Origin: Fibrobacter succinogenes
GTDB lineage: Bacteria; Fibrobacterota; Fibrobacteria; Fibrobacterales; Fibrobacteraceae
Assembly (NCBI GenBank): GCA_902756345.1
Contig: CACVQR010000016.1
Span: 20,794-84,793, forward strand
Direction: 5' to 3'
DNA: 64,000 nt
The notes beneath the pieces are model-generated. The model was not told the origin of the DNA. It saw only the letters and a program-made list of their open reading frames with translations, and did not search any database. The translations under genes were made by a program, and so were the position numbers. Below are positions 17,401 to 25,262 of the stretch, in pieces. Each line of letters begins with the position of its first letter. Positions within the stretch are counted from its first letter, which is position 1.

Positions 17401-18095
17401 ACTTCTTCTTCACCTGGAAAATCAAGCCGGACCAGGAAGAAGCAAAGAAACTCAAGGCCGACGCCGAAGAACTTATCAAGTCGCTTACAAAGCCCGAATA
17501 TGCATTGCGTGCCGTGCAGGCGTTCTACCCTGCAGCCGGTACGGAAAGTACAATCAAGTTCAACACGGGCCGTACCGGCACCGACTCCGACCTTGTCGAA
17601 GTCGCCACGGCACGCCAGCAGAACCCGGAAGGCACTTGCCTTGCCCTCTGCGACTACGTAGCCCCTGCCAATGCGAATACCGCAAGCGTCTTCGCCGCCC
17701 CCGCTGGTAAGGACGTATTCCGCGACATCGTGGGCGCCTTCGCCGTCACCGTGAGCGACGCCTTCGTCAAGCGCCTCGAAAAAATGAAGGCCGAACAGGG
17801 CGGCAGCGACTACGACGTTCTCCTGATGCAGACTGTCGCCGACCGCCTGGCCGAAGCGGGCGCCGAATACCTAAGCCAGGAACTCGCCCGCACCAACAGC
17901 TGGAAGGGCATCCGCCCGGCCGTCGGCTACCCCGTACTCCCGAACATCAAGGAAATCTTCAACGTCGCAAAACTCATCGATTTCGGCAGTGTCGGAATAT
18001 CGCTCACCGAGAACGGCGCCATGTACCCGCAAGCATCCGTGAGCGGTCTCTACATCAGCCACCCCGAAATTGACTACTTCCACGTGAAGGCGTAA
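14433..18095 (+). CDS. metH: Cobalamin-dependent methionine synthase MetH
   Basis: A full-length 1220-residue enzyme (E. coli MetH is 1227) that transfers methyl from methyltetrahydrofolate to homocysteine. The domains are in the usual order. The homocysteine barrel (~1-330) has zinc ligands Cys241, Cys304 and Cys305 (GGCCGTTPEH). The pterin barrel (~360-640) has VGERCNVAGS. The helical cap and B12 domain (~690-940) carry DVHDIGKN, with axial His796. The AdoMet-binding reactivation domain (~985-1220) has GTESTIKFNTGR and SVSGLYISHPE. A ~30-residue Ala/Ser-rich linker (about 655-695) is longer than usual. No SD precedes the ATG. Confidence 0.97.
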   Translation: MEKKMTLREAFESKMMLLDGGMGSVIQTYGIKGANNDMLSIEKPEIILDIQRRYVDAGVDCLTTNTFSSQRVSQHEYHQEHRIAEMNRAAVKIAKQAAAEAMEKYGRQVYILGDVGPTSKMLSMSEDVNDPASRSITFDELEDAYLEQIQVLVEEDVDAILIETIFDTLNAKAAASAFTKVMEKRTADATAAGKADDLKPVEVMFSMTVSDASGRTLSGQTVEAFAVSVMHMHPLSIGLNCGLGADGMVPYLRRMGKVAPCYISCHPNAGLPNQFGGYDDTPEDMVRLMGVYLDDKLVNMIGGCCGTTPEHIAAMRKMLDALPADYERRKPAPKYATSPLLRLAGLEPLFKEQVRPSNGANSCNAEDFVKVGERCNVAGSKKFLRLINEKNYEEALDIARKQVEDGADVIDVNMDDGLLDATAEMQTFLNLLASDPAISRVPIMVDSSRFEVIEAGLKCAQGKCIVNSISLKMGEKAFIEHALTIKRLGGAVIVMLFDEEGQATNYERRVQIAARAYDIMVKKLGFDPSDIIYDPNVLTVATGMAEHNAYAIDFIRAVRWIMDNLPGVRISGGLSNLSFAFRGNNYLREAMHTTFLHYAIPNGMGMAIMNPSAIIEYKTIPLELRMAITEVIYNTEPDASEALIEIASRMTAAAAAAKEAGTKYDPKAIFAMSTGASNSSDDNANAAAEAKPTTPEERLQEALLKGTSTTLQPDLMELINRGDSPVGIISGPLMDGMNEVGRRFGEGKMFLPQVVKTARTMKKAVEILQPYIEAGKDANASSRGKIVIATVKGDVHDIGKNIVSVIMACNGYEMVDLGVMVPEDVIVKAVIENKADILSLSGLITPSLEEMCTVAKAMQDAGQRIPIIVGGATTSPTHTAVKIAPCYEGPVFHVRDAASNPGLVQKLLDPATSEQTIQENRVEQQRIRDKQNGIQTEAASAMAAAEKTPLERRYLCDWSKYQPVEPPFMGESKLPPIPLEKVIPLISWEYFFFTWKIKPDQEEAKKLKADAEELIKSLTKPEYALRAVQAFYPAAGTESTIKFNTGRTGTDSDLVEVATARQQNPEGTCLALCDYVAPANANTASVFAAPAGKDVFRDIVGAFAVTVSDAFVKRLEKMKAEQGGSDYDVLLMQTVADRLAEAGAEYLSQELARTNSWKGIRPAVGYPVLPNIKEIFNVAKLIDFGSVGISLTENGAMYPQASVSGLYISHPEIDYFHVKA

Positions 18096-18101
18096 TTTTT
18101 A

Positions 18102-18134
18102 TATATTCCCTTTAAGTTCATACAACTTAAAGGG
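18102..18134 (+). promoter_or_regulatory. Promoter and RBS-sequestering inverted repeat before the DUF975 gene
   Basis: A -10 candidate TATATT (18102-18107) abuts a perfect 11-bp inverted repeat: CCCTTTAAGTT (18108-18118), loop CATAC, AACTTAAAGGG (18124-18134). The AAAGGG of the right arm is the likely ribosome-binding site, six bases before the ATG at 18141. In a transcript reading through from metH the site would be fully paired; in a transcript starting from this -10 the left arm would be partly missing. Confidence 0.6.
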
Positions 18135-18140
18135 ATTAAT

Positions 18141-18920
18141 ATGGAAAACAAAGAAGATATTCAGGTCGAGCAGCAAGAGACCGAAGTTTTCGAAGGCCGC
18201 GAAGAAGCAATGGCGGCATCCGCTGCAGATATCAGGGCCTACGCCCGCGAAGCCTTGCGCGGCAAATGGGGTTACGGCATCATCGTCTGGCTCTTGTTGA
18301 TGCTACTCGACACACTTTTCTCCCTACCAGAATATATCGCAGACGAAGGAAGTTCTTTCGGCGACATTTGGGGCATTATTTCAACAACCTTTAGTTGGTG
18401 CATGTGGTTTGGTCTCATGGCGTGTTTCCTCGACGTCGCCCGAAAAACACACCTATCCTATAAACGACTTTTCACGGCATTCCGTAACGTCGAATTCTTT
18501 TTCAAGTTTGTCATTACGGAGATATTACAGACAATATTCCTTATCTGCTGGTACCTTCTCCTCATCATCCCCGGCATCATCAAGTACTATTCTTACGCCA
18601 TGACCGAATTCATTCTCATGGACCACCCGGAATACGGCCCCCTGCAAGCAATCACCGAAAGCCGAAAGATGATGTACGGCCACCGCATGCAACTTTTCAT
18701 TCTCGGTCTTTCTTTCATCGGCTGGTTCTTACTTTGTATTATCACGCTCGGCATAGCCTCCTTATGGGTAGTACCATACTACAGCACGGCTAGAGCCAAA
18801 TTCTACTTAGATATCAAAAAAGAGTACGAAAAGAAACTCGCCGCTGCCCCCATCCAAGAAGCAGAGACGATTCCTACCGAACCCGTTGAAGAAGAAAAAG
18901 AATTTGAAGTCGAAGAATAA
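18141..18920 (+). CDS. DUF975 family integral membrane protein
   Basis: A 259-residue membrane protein of unknown function. After a charged N-terminus come ALRGKWGYGIIVW, several hydrophobic segments, the family block LLIIPGIIKYYSYAMTEF, the ITESRKMM motif, and a last membrane hairpin (LSFIGWFLLCIITLGI ... WVVPYYSTARAKFY). The C-terminal ~35 residues are acidic and probably cytoplasmic. Family placement is firm; role is unknown. It lies 45 bases past metH with its own predicted promoter and converges on the flavodoxin-type gene. Confidence 0.85.
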   Translation: MENKEDIQVEQQETEVFEGREEAMAASAADIRAYAREALRGKWGYGIIVWLLLMLLDTLFSLPEYIADEGSSFGDIWGIISTTFSWCMWFGLMACFLDVARKTHLSYKRLFTAFRNVEFFFKFVITEILQTIFLICWYLLLIIPGIIKYYSYAMTEFILMDHPEYGPLQAITESRKMMYGHRMQLFILGLSFIGWFLLCIITLGIASLWVVPYYSTARAKFYLDIKKEYEKKLAAAPIQEAETIPTEPVEEEKEFEVEE

Positions 18921-18929
18921 AGTTTATAA

Positions 18930-19835
18930 TTACTTTTCTACAATAATCAATTCAGCCGCACCGCGCCCCGGGAGCGGCTTAAATATTTTCACGTTTGTCT
19001 GAACCGCCGGGCCACCGAAGGCTTTCATTTCGCAAACGAACAAGTAATTCGTGCCGGCCACAATCTGCGTCGCAACACTCAACGGTTTAAGGCTCAGGTA
19101 AGCGTAGTCCTTGGTCGCCTCGGCAAATACGGCAGAATCTTCTGCAGTAAGCGGGCGCTGTTCCGAAAATCCTCCCATGAGCATTTCATCTGTCTTGCCC
19201 GTTTCCAAATTTGCAAAGAAAGTTTCCACTTCGGCGCGGGCAACGGAATCGCCGGTTTCGGCCGTCATGCGCTTGTTCGAGATACCGAAGGCAAGCGTCA
19301 CGTTCGCATTCGGTTCGAGTGTCTTGAGTTCTTCGGCAGAAGCCTTACGGCCACCGCTACCATACGTGCAGAACGGCACCACCACCTTGCCGCTCAGCTC
19401 GTTCGAATCGAGGAAGGTGTAAATCGGCGGAGCGAAACTCCCGAACATAATCGGGTAACCCAAGTAAACCGTATCGTACTTGGCAATATCCACCTTCGCG
19501 TTTTCAAGAGCAGGCCACTGCTTGCTTTCACGTTCGGCACCAACTGCGGCAACAGTGCTGTCGTAAGTCGAGGGGTACGGTTTCATAAGCTTGAGTTCCA
19601 CCGCATCGGCATTTTTCGCCTTCGTGAAAATTTCGGCAAGTTTTTTAGTCGCGCCAGTCTGCGAAAAATACACCACCACGGACTTCGAGGGCGCACTCGC
19701 CGCGACTTCGGCGGATTTCGCAGCTTTAGCCGCTTCAAGAGAATCTTTCTTTGCATCCTGCTCGTTGCAGGCGGTAAACACCATCGAAACCGCCAATACA
19801 GACATAGCAGCGGTCCACTTCATCTTGTTAAACAT
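18930..19835 (-). CDS. Lipoprotein with flavodoxin-like domain and C-terminal cystatin-like domain
   Basis: A 301-residue exported lipoprotein (lipobox VFTAC, Cys23). Residues ~50-205 form a flavodoxin fold: VVVYFSQTGATKKLAE is the phosphate-binding loop, with DTVYLGYPIMFGSFAPP and VVPFCTYGSGG after it. Residues ~210-301 contain QIVAGTNYLFVCEMKA, which resembles the QxVxG hairpin of cystatin-like domains. An FMN-dependent quinone or disulfide redox role outside the inner membrane is possible, but flavin loading after export would need explaining. It lies 13 bases after the HD-GYP gene and starts with AGGAG, so the two probably share a transcript. Confidence 0.75.
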   Translation of the reverse strand: MFNKMKWTAAMSVLAVSMVFTACNEQDAKKDSLEAAKAAKSAEVAASAPSKSVVVYFSQTGATKKLAEIFTKAKNADAVELKLMKPYPSTYDSTVAAVGAERESKQWPALENAKVDIAKYDTVYLGYPIMFGSFAPPIYTFLDSNELSGKVVVPFCTYGSGGRKASAEELKTLEPNANVTLAFGISNKRMTAETGDSVARAEVETFFANLETGKTDEMLMGGFSEQRPLTAEDSAVFAEATKDYAYLSLKPLSVATQIVAGTNYLFVCEMKAFGGPAVQTNVKIFKPLPGRGAAELIIVEK

Positions 19836-19848
19836 AGGTTTCTCCTAT

Positions 19849-22080
19849 TTAACTTTTAGACTGTTCCGGAGCGGCACCAGCATCAGCATTCGCCATCACT
19901 CCTTCTGGCTGCGGGGGCAGCTTGGTTCTTGCACCGTATAGTCTTTCCGAAATATGCGTAAAGGCTTCCACGATATCCGGGTCAAAATGCTTACCCGCAC
20001 CTTCGGTAATAATCGCCATCGCCTTTTCGTAGGTAAACGGTTTCTTGTACACGCGTTCTGCCACCAAGGCGTCGAACACGTCGGCCACCGCCATGATTCT
20101 TGCAGACAGCGGAATTTCTTCGCCCTTGATGTGGGTCGGATAGCCGGAGCCGTCCCACTTTTCGTGGTGATAATGCGCCATGTCAATCGATTCGACCATG
20201 TAGTCCGCATCGATCGTATCGCCGGCATCTTCCACCATCTTGGTCAAAATTTTCCAACCTTCGGTGGTATGGCTCTTCATGATGGAAAATTCTTCATCGG
20301 TGAGCTTACCCGGCTTGTTCAAAATCAAGTCCGACACGGCAATCTTGCCGATATCGTGCAACGGAGCGGCACGTTTCAGTTTTTCAATGTAGGCATCCGT
20401 GAGCACATCCTTGAACTTGCCTTCGGCCTTGAGCTGCAAGGCAATCGCCTCCACGTATTCGGCCGTTTTCTTAATGTGGTTACCCGTACTCTTGTCGCGG
20501 GCTTCAACCACTTCAGCGAATTCCATAATAATGATTTCCTGCATGCGCCGGATACGTTCGTTCTGTTCCTGCACACGCTGGATAAAGTTATAGGTATCGC
20601 TCGCCATCGTATAGATGGACTCGTACAAGTGCTCAATTTCGTCGCTAGTTTTGACCCCGATTTTCCCGAGGCGTTCCACGCTATCCCTAATGCTTTCAAG
20701 GTCCACCTTTTCGGATTCAAGCATGCTGGCGCGAGTCGTATTGGCGGCAATCTTCATTGCGGCCAACGACATCTGGTTCATGGGAATCACAACGCCGCGC
20801 TTCACCAGTTCAAGCACGATACTCATGATGATAATCGAAAGACCAAAGAACAGCGAAAGCATCTTGATAAAGAAGATTGCTTCGTCGTGAATGATATTTT
20901 CCATCGAGATATCAGCCGCAACATAGGCAACCGTCTTGTTCGACGAATTGCGGATCGGTCGATATACTGTCAACAACCATCCGTACTTGTCATCCGAGAT
21001 AATCGGTTCAATCTCGCCGCCGGCCAAAAGAGTCGACAAATACGGTTCAAAACTCGGATCGAATTCCACAACGTCGCCCGGAGAACTTCCCGGTTCATCT
21101 TCGGTATCCAAGTCGAATACCACATGGCAACCGTCTTCCCGAATCTGGTACACGTACAGGTACTTGGTCTGGGGGAAGCTTTCTCTAATAGAGTACAGGA
21201 CCTTCCTCACAAACGCATAGTCATCGACCTCGTAGCCGCGGGCTATATAATCTTCGACCTTTTCAGGATCAATTGCCGTAGACGCCGCCTTGGTCACACC
21301 ATTTGCAATACCGATAAAGCTATTGACAGAGTTTTCGCGGTACAAGAAAAAGCCAATCGTACAGGCGAGGCCGCCCAAAAGAACTTCAGCCGCAATCACC
21401 ATGTACACCACCTTGCGGAGCAAGGAATGACGTACCATCTTCTTCATGACATCGTTGCTGTTGACGCGCAGGAACACCCTATTCAAGTGGTTCTTGATGA
21501 AGCGGGGAATAAAGCGGAAAAGGAACACCGCAAAAATAACGACAACGCCCTTGTCAAAAAAGTCGAGGACAATGTCGGCCCAAAGCTGCGAAGTAAATTT
21601 GCTCCAGCCAAGGACTTCGTGGAATGCAATCGAGAACGGAGCCGAAATGCCTTCGCCAAAATTGAATCCGTACAGGAAATAGGTAAATACAGATCCGATT
21701 CCGCCGCCGATCAAGGCAAACGAAAGGATCACGACAAACAGGCGCGGAATGTTCTTGAAAAAGCGCTGGTGGTAAAAGAATGTTGCAAGGGCTGCAATAA
21801 AAATACTGATCACCCCGTAGAACATGGTCACGGGTTCCGAAATACCGTTAATCGCATTCGAGGTAAAACCGACGATGACTGCCGGCAGGTTTCCGCCAAG
21901 CATGGCGGTAATGATGGTACCCAGGCAGTCCAAGTAAAGCGGCAAATGGAGGGCGAGAGCCATCTTCGCCGGAATGATGTTCAATAACAGGCCGGCAATA
22001 ATGAGCAATACCACGCTTTTTAAGCTGGAGCCGTTTTCAAAATCAAAAAACTTTTTGAGAGCCGTTTTCATTTGACCCAA
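19849..22080 (-). CDS. Membrane-bound HD-GYP c-di-GMP phosphodiesterase
   Basis: A 743-residue signalling protein. Residues ~18-205 contain about six membrane segments with LYLDCLGTIITAMLGGNLPA, resembling an integral-membrane substrate-sensing module. A further membrane helix (~220-240) leads into a periplasmic sensor (~245-400), a second helix near 405, and then a coiled linker. The HD-GYP domain is at about 535-720 with HDIGK (His575-Asp576), HHEKWDGSGYP and ARIMAVADVFDALV, all catalytic blocks intact. It should hydrolyse c-di-GMP in response to an external signal. The TTG at 22080 follows AAGGA with good spacing; ATG at 22071 is the alternative. Confidence 0.88.
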   Translation of the reverse strand: MGQMKTALKKFFDFENGSSLKSVVLLIIAGLLLNIIPAKMALALHLPLYLDCLGTIITAMLGGNLPAVIVGFTSNAINGISEPVTMFYGVISIFIAALATFFYHQRFFKNIPRLFVVILSFALIGGGIGSVFTYFLYGFNFGEGISAPFSIAFHEVLGWSKFTSQLWADIVLDFFDKGVVVIFAVFLFRFIPRFIKNHLNRVFLRVNSNDVMKKMVRHSLLRKVVYMVIAAEVLLGGLACTIGFFLYRENSVNSFIGIANGVTKAASTAIDPEKVEDYIARGYEVDDYAFVRKVLYSIRESFPQTKYLYVYQIREDGCHVVFDLDTEDEPGSSPGDVVEFDPSFEPYLSTLLAGGEIEPIISDDKYGWLLTVYRPIRNSSNKTVAYVAADISMENIIHDEAIFFIKMLSLFFGLSIIIMSIVLELVKRGVVIPMNQMSLAAMKIAANTTRASMLESEKVDLESIRDSVERLGKIGVKTSDEIEHLYESIYTMASDTYNFIQRVQEQNERIRRMQEIIIMEFAEVVEARDKSTGNHIKKTAEYVEAIALQLKAEGKFKDVLTDAYIEKLKRAAPLHDIGKIAVSDLILNKPGKLTDEEFSIMKSHTTEGWKILTKMVEDAGDTIDADYMVESIDMAHYHHEKWDGSGYPTHIKGEEIPLSARIMAVADVFDALVAERVYKKPFTYEKAMAIITEGAGKHFDPDIVEAFTHISERLYGARTKLPPQPEGVMANADAGAAPEQSKS

Positions 22081-22110
22081 TACATCCTTCTTAATACTTC
22101 TAAAATAAAT

Positions 22111-22134
22111 AAAAAAAGGACTCCCAAGAGTCCT
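22111..22134 (-). terminator. Terminator after the yggU-like gene
   Basis: A 7-bp perfect stem (AGGACTC/GAGTCCT, loop of 4) is followed on the minus strand by seven T residues. It overlaps the stop codon of the yggU-like gene and separates the divIVA-like/yggU unit from the HD-GYP gene. Confidence 0.88.
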
Positions 22135-22354
22135 ACTTTATAATTTCCACTATTTTTTTGTTGTTTGTAGCGCCCGAAACTACCGAAACATCCCTTTTGT
22201 GCACTCCAAAATAGTCTGCCAGGAGTTCACAGATGGCTTCGTTCGCCGCCCCATCTACCGGAGGAGCCTTGACTTCGACCTTGTAGCTCCCGTCCGGGAG
22301 TTCACTCACGCTTTCGCGCTTGCTCCGGGCATGTACCTTGATATTTATTCGCAT
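22133..22354 (-). CDS. DUF167 (YggU) family protein
   Basis: A 73-residue protein matching the small DUF167/YggU family: KVHARSKRESV, YKVEVKAPPVDGAANEAICELLADYF and VVSGATNNKKIVEI (each block under twenty residues when split at PPVDGAANE) are the conserved pieces. Function is unknown. It follows the divIVA-like gene by six bases, a pairing often seen near cell-division loci in other bacteria, so the two are probably co-transcribed. Confidence 0.9.
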   Translation of the reverse strand: MRINIKVHARSKRESVSELPDGSYKVEVKAPPVDGAANEAICELLADYFGVHKRDVSVVSGATNNKKIVEIIK

Positions 22355-22360
22355 AAAGTA

Positions 22361-22870
22361 CTAGGCGAGCACGTTCCCCGGTGCTGCCGGGCGAGCTTTC
22401 AGCTCTTCCTGCATGCGCTGGTCATTTTCCATGGCCGTCAAGAGCTCTTCCTGGCCCCTAATCAAGGCACGGCAACGGATAAAATAGTTTGTACGTAATT
22501 GTTTAAGCTGTTCAATTTCCATGCGGAGTTCTTCAGCCTCTTTCTTGGTGGACTCCACCTCGCGGACCGCTCTCGCCTTTGCTTCGGCAACAATAATTTC
22601 AGCTTCCTTTTCGGCGGTAGCCTTGACTTCGTCAACAGTCTTCTGCATGGTGACTACGGCGTCTTGAATCGTCTTTTCGATCTGGCGATAGTAATTCACG
22701 CGTTCTTCGGCAACCTTCAGGCGTTCCGTAAGGTCGGTCTTGTCTCTGGACATCTGTTCGAATGCGTTGGCAGCTGTTTCCAAGAAAGCCTTGACCTCTT
22801 CGGGATCGATTCCCCCGAAATTCTTCTTGTGGAAGTTCTGGTTTCGGATATCCAAAGGTGTAAGTTCCAT
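22361..22870 (-). CDS. DivIVA-domain coiled-coil protein
   Basis: A 169-residue protein. The N-terminus MELTPLDIRNQNFHKKNFGG with IDPEEVKAFLETAAN right after it is a standard DivIVA membrane-binding head. Residues ~40-140 form a long charged coiled coil. Such proteins mark curved membrane and recruit division or envelope factors. The ATG at 22870 was preferred because it starts exactly at the conserved head; upstream codons would add a non-family extension. It diverges from the GGDEF gene. Confidence 0.88.
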   Translation of the reverse strand: MELTPLDIRNQNFHKKNFGGIDPEEVKAFLETAANAFEQMSRDKTDLTERLKVAEERVNYYRQIEKTIQDAVVTMQKTVDEVKATAEKEAEIIVAEAKARAVREVESTKKEAEELRMEIEQLKQLRTNYFIRCRALIRGQEELLTAMENDQRMQEELKARPAAPGNVLA

Positions 22871-23029
22871 ACTAAACCTGCAAAAAATTGAAATTTGCCG
22901 TTCCTGGCGTTGACAGAAATATAACAACTTGCACAGGATGACACCGTTGATATCAAAAAATAAGATATAAAAAGCCCACTAGCCCATTCCGATTCAAATT
23001 ATATCAAGTTATATTTGTTTTACATCCAT

Positions 23030-24118
23030 ATGATAAAGTCCTTTAAACAATTCTGGGGGAATCAGGACACGCTGGAACGTAAAATGTTCTGGTCAATACT
23101 AGTGGTCGTCACTTTGGTAGCGACCTGTTCTGCTCTTTTTACCATTTACGAGGGGCTGAACTTTTCAGCATCGCTTGCAAGTCTCGGTTGCGCCGTACTT
23201 TGCTTCGTAATCGCCTTTGTCGCCGTAAAAACAACACTCTACAACCAGTGCTACCTGGTCATGTGTTGTGCGCTTAGTTGCTTTCTAATGCCCATGCTGT
23301 TCCTATTTTGCGGCGGCATCACCAGCGGCATGCCCCTTTACTGCATCACCTCGCTTGCGCTGATTGCCTTTGCAGTCCGCGGACGCGCCAAGAACATTTC
23401 TTTTATCGTTTCGCTGTTGATCCAGGCTACCATCATCTACTTGTCCTGGAAAAAACCGGACATGCTCTACACCACGCTTGACCGCGACGGAGCCTTCCTC
23501 GACATTCTGGTCACCCATATTCTGACCGGCATTACGCTTTTTGCAGTCGGTTCGTTCTCGCTCATGTCTTACGTGCAGGAACGCGAAAAAAGCGAAAAGC
23601 TGGTGGCTCGACTCGACTACCTGTCGGTCAGGGATTCCCTTACCGGCCTTTACAATCGCAGGTACTTGCTCAAGTTCCTAGACGAAACCGTCTGGAAACA
23701 CCGCAATGACTACTTTATCGCCATGTTCGACATGGACGATTTCAAACAAATTAACAGCAAGTACGGACACAGCTTTGGCGACACCGTCATTTGCACCGTC
23801 GGCAAGCTCATTCAAAAAAGCGAAGACGAAACGTCGGGCGAAATCGTCACCCGTTACGGCTGCGAAAAGTTTATCTACCTTATCAACGCAGGTTCCGAAG
23901 TAGAAGCTTACGCGAAGGTCGAATCCATTCGCAAGGCCGTGCGCCTGATTTCTTTCGAAGAACACCCGGAACTGCAACTTACCATCAGCGGCGGGCTGCT
24001 CCCCTGCAGCACCAAGTCCGTCGTCGATGTCAACCAACTCCTTTTCCGAGTAGACGAACTCGTGGTTTCCGCCAAAAAACAAGGCAAGAACCAGATTCGC
24101 AACATGGTCGAAAACTAA
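23030..24118 (+). CDS. Membrane GGDEF-domain protein with altered signature
   Basis: A 362-residue protein with about six membrane segments (residues ~20-185) and a C-terminal GGDEF domain (~200-360). RDSLTGLYNRRYL and FDMDDFKQINSKYGHSFGD are normal, but the signature loop reads GCEKF (277-281) instead of GGDEF, with Lys in place of the catalytic Glu position. It may therefore be a weak or inactive cyclase, perhaps a c-di-GMP or GTP sensor. Divergent from the divIVA-like gene. ATG at 23030 fits the membrane topology, but no SD is visible. Confidence 0.85.
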   Translation: MIKSFKQFWGNQDTLERKMFWSILVVVTLVATCSALFTIYEGLNFSASLASLGCAVLCFVIAFVAVKTTLYNQCYLVMCCALSCFLMPMLFLFCGGITSGMPLYCITSLALIAFAVRGRAKNISFIVSLLIQATIIYLSWKKPDMLYTTLDRDGAFLDILVTHILTGITLFAVGSFSLMSYVQEREKSEKLVARLDYLSVRDSLTGLYNRRYLLKFLDETVWKHRNDYFIAMFDMDDFKQINSKYGHSFGDTVICTVGKLIQKSEDETSGEIVTRYGCEKFIYLINAGSEVEAYAKVESIRKAVRLISFEEHPELQLTISGGLLPCSTKSVVDVNQLLFRVDELVVSAKKQGKNQIRNMVEN

Positions 24119-24125
24119 GTTTTTC

Positions 24126-24157
24126 TATCTTTACCTCTGAAAAAAAATTAAAGAGGT
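24126..24157 (+). promoter_or_regulatory. Predicted hisE promoter with RBS-pairing inverted repeat
   Basis: A -10 candidate TATCTT (24126-24131) is followed one base later by ACCTCT (24133-24138), whose inverted copy AGAGGT (24152-24157) contains the hisE ribosome-binding site. The loop is 13 bases and A-rich. The layout repeats that seen before the DUF975 gene. Confidence 0.45.
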
Positions 24158-24162
24158 CCATT

Positions 24163-24423
24163 ATGACATTCGAAGAAATGTACGCACTGGCCTGCCAGCG
24201 CAAGAAAGATATGCCCGAAGGTAAAGGCACTACGGAACTGTTCAAGAAAGGTCCGCACGGCATCGGCAAGAAGCTTGTCGAAGAAGCTGCCGAAAGCTGG
24301 ATGGCCGCACGCTTTGAAAGCCGCGACGCCCAGTGCCTCGAACTTTCGCAGGTTCTTTACTATGTGGCCGTGATGATGGCCGAAAAAGGTCTCACCCTCG
24401 AAGAAGTGTACGCTAAACTATGA
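24163..24423 (+). CDS. hisE: Phosphoribosyl-ATP pyrophosphatase HisE
   Basis: An 86-residue stand-alone enzyme for the second step of histidine synthesis, hydrolysing phosphoribosyl-ATP to phosphoribosyl-AMP. All-alpha MazG-like motifs are present: FKKGPHGIGKKLVEEAAE (metal-binding Glu residues) and ELSQVLYYVAVMMAEKGL. It has AGAGG before the ATG and overlaps hisG by four bases (ATGA). In many bacteria HisE is fused to HisI; here it is separate. Confidence 0.92.
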   Translation: MTFEEMYALACQRKKDMPEGKGTTELFKKGPHGIGKKLVEEAAESWMAARFESRDAQCLELSQVLYYVAVMMAEKGLTLEEVYAKL

Positions 24424-25259
24424 TTAAGGTAGCTCTCCCCAACAAGGGCATGCTCTTTGAGCCCACCCAGGAACTTTTGAAGGCTTGCGGTTACAAGGCC
24501 TCCAAGCCCTACAAGACTTTGACCCAACTCGATACCAAGAACGGAATCGAATTCTTCTTCCTGCGCCCCAGCGACATCCCCATGTACGTGGGCCGCGGCA
24601 TTATCGATGCCGGTATCACAGGTATCGACTTTAACGCCGAAGCCAAGAGCCCGGCGGTCAAGGTTCTCGACCTGCCTTATGGCGCCTCCAAGATGTGCGC
24701 CGCCGTGCCGAACGAGAGCCCGGTGCAGTCCCTTGACGAACTCAAGAATTCGACAATTGCCACCAGCTTCCCGAACATCGTGGAAGGTTTCTACAAGAAG
24801 CCGATGGACTTCGTGGTGCTCGAAGGCGCCGTCGAAATCTCGGTGAGCCTCGGCGTGGCAGACGCCATTGTCGATGTGGTCGAAACCGGCACGACGCTTA
24901 AGCAGGCTGGACTTCGCATTGTGGGCGAACCGCTCTTCCGTAGCAACGCCGCCCTCTTCTGCAACCCGCAGAAGACCGAACTCGAAGAAGTCCACACGCT
25001 AATCCGCCGCATCGAGGGCAAGCTCGTTGCCCAGTCGTACATGATGATCGAATACGACTGCCCCTCCGAACTGCTCCAGAAAGCATGCGAACTCACGCCG
25101 GGCCTCGACGCCCCGACGGTGACCAAGCTCCACGGCCGCGAATGGTACTCCGTGAAGGCCATGGTCCCGCAAGACGAAGCAAATGCCATCATGGACAAGC
25201 TTTGGGACGCAGGCGCACGCAGCATTCTCCTGTTCGGGATCAAGAGCGCTCGTATTTAA
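24420..25259 (+). CDS. hisG: ATP phosphoribosyltransferase HisG (long form)
   Basis: A 279-residue enzyme for the first committed step of histidine synthesis. MIKVALPNKGML, DIPMYVGRGIIDAGITG and the PRPP-binding region VETGTTLKQAGLRIV fit HisG. The last ~80 residues form the ACT-like regulatory domain of the long form, which needs no HisZ and is inhibited by histidine. It is coupled to hisE by ATGA overlap. The other his genes are not in this window. Confidence 0.95.
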   Translation: MIKVALPNKGMLFEPTQELLKACGYKASKPYKTLTQLDTKNGIEFFFLRPSDIPMYVGRGIIDAGITGIDFNAEAKSPAVKVLDLPYGASKMCAAVPNESPVQSLDELKNSTIATSFPNIVEGFYKKPMDFVVLEGAVEISVSLGVADAIVDVVETGTTLKQAGLRIVGEPLFRSNAALFCNPQKTELEEVHTLIRRIEGKLVAQSYMMIEYDCPSELLQKACELTPGLDAPTVTKLHGREWYSVKAMVPQDEANAIMDKLWDAGARSILLFGIKSARI

Positions 25260-25262
25260 GAC

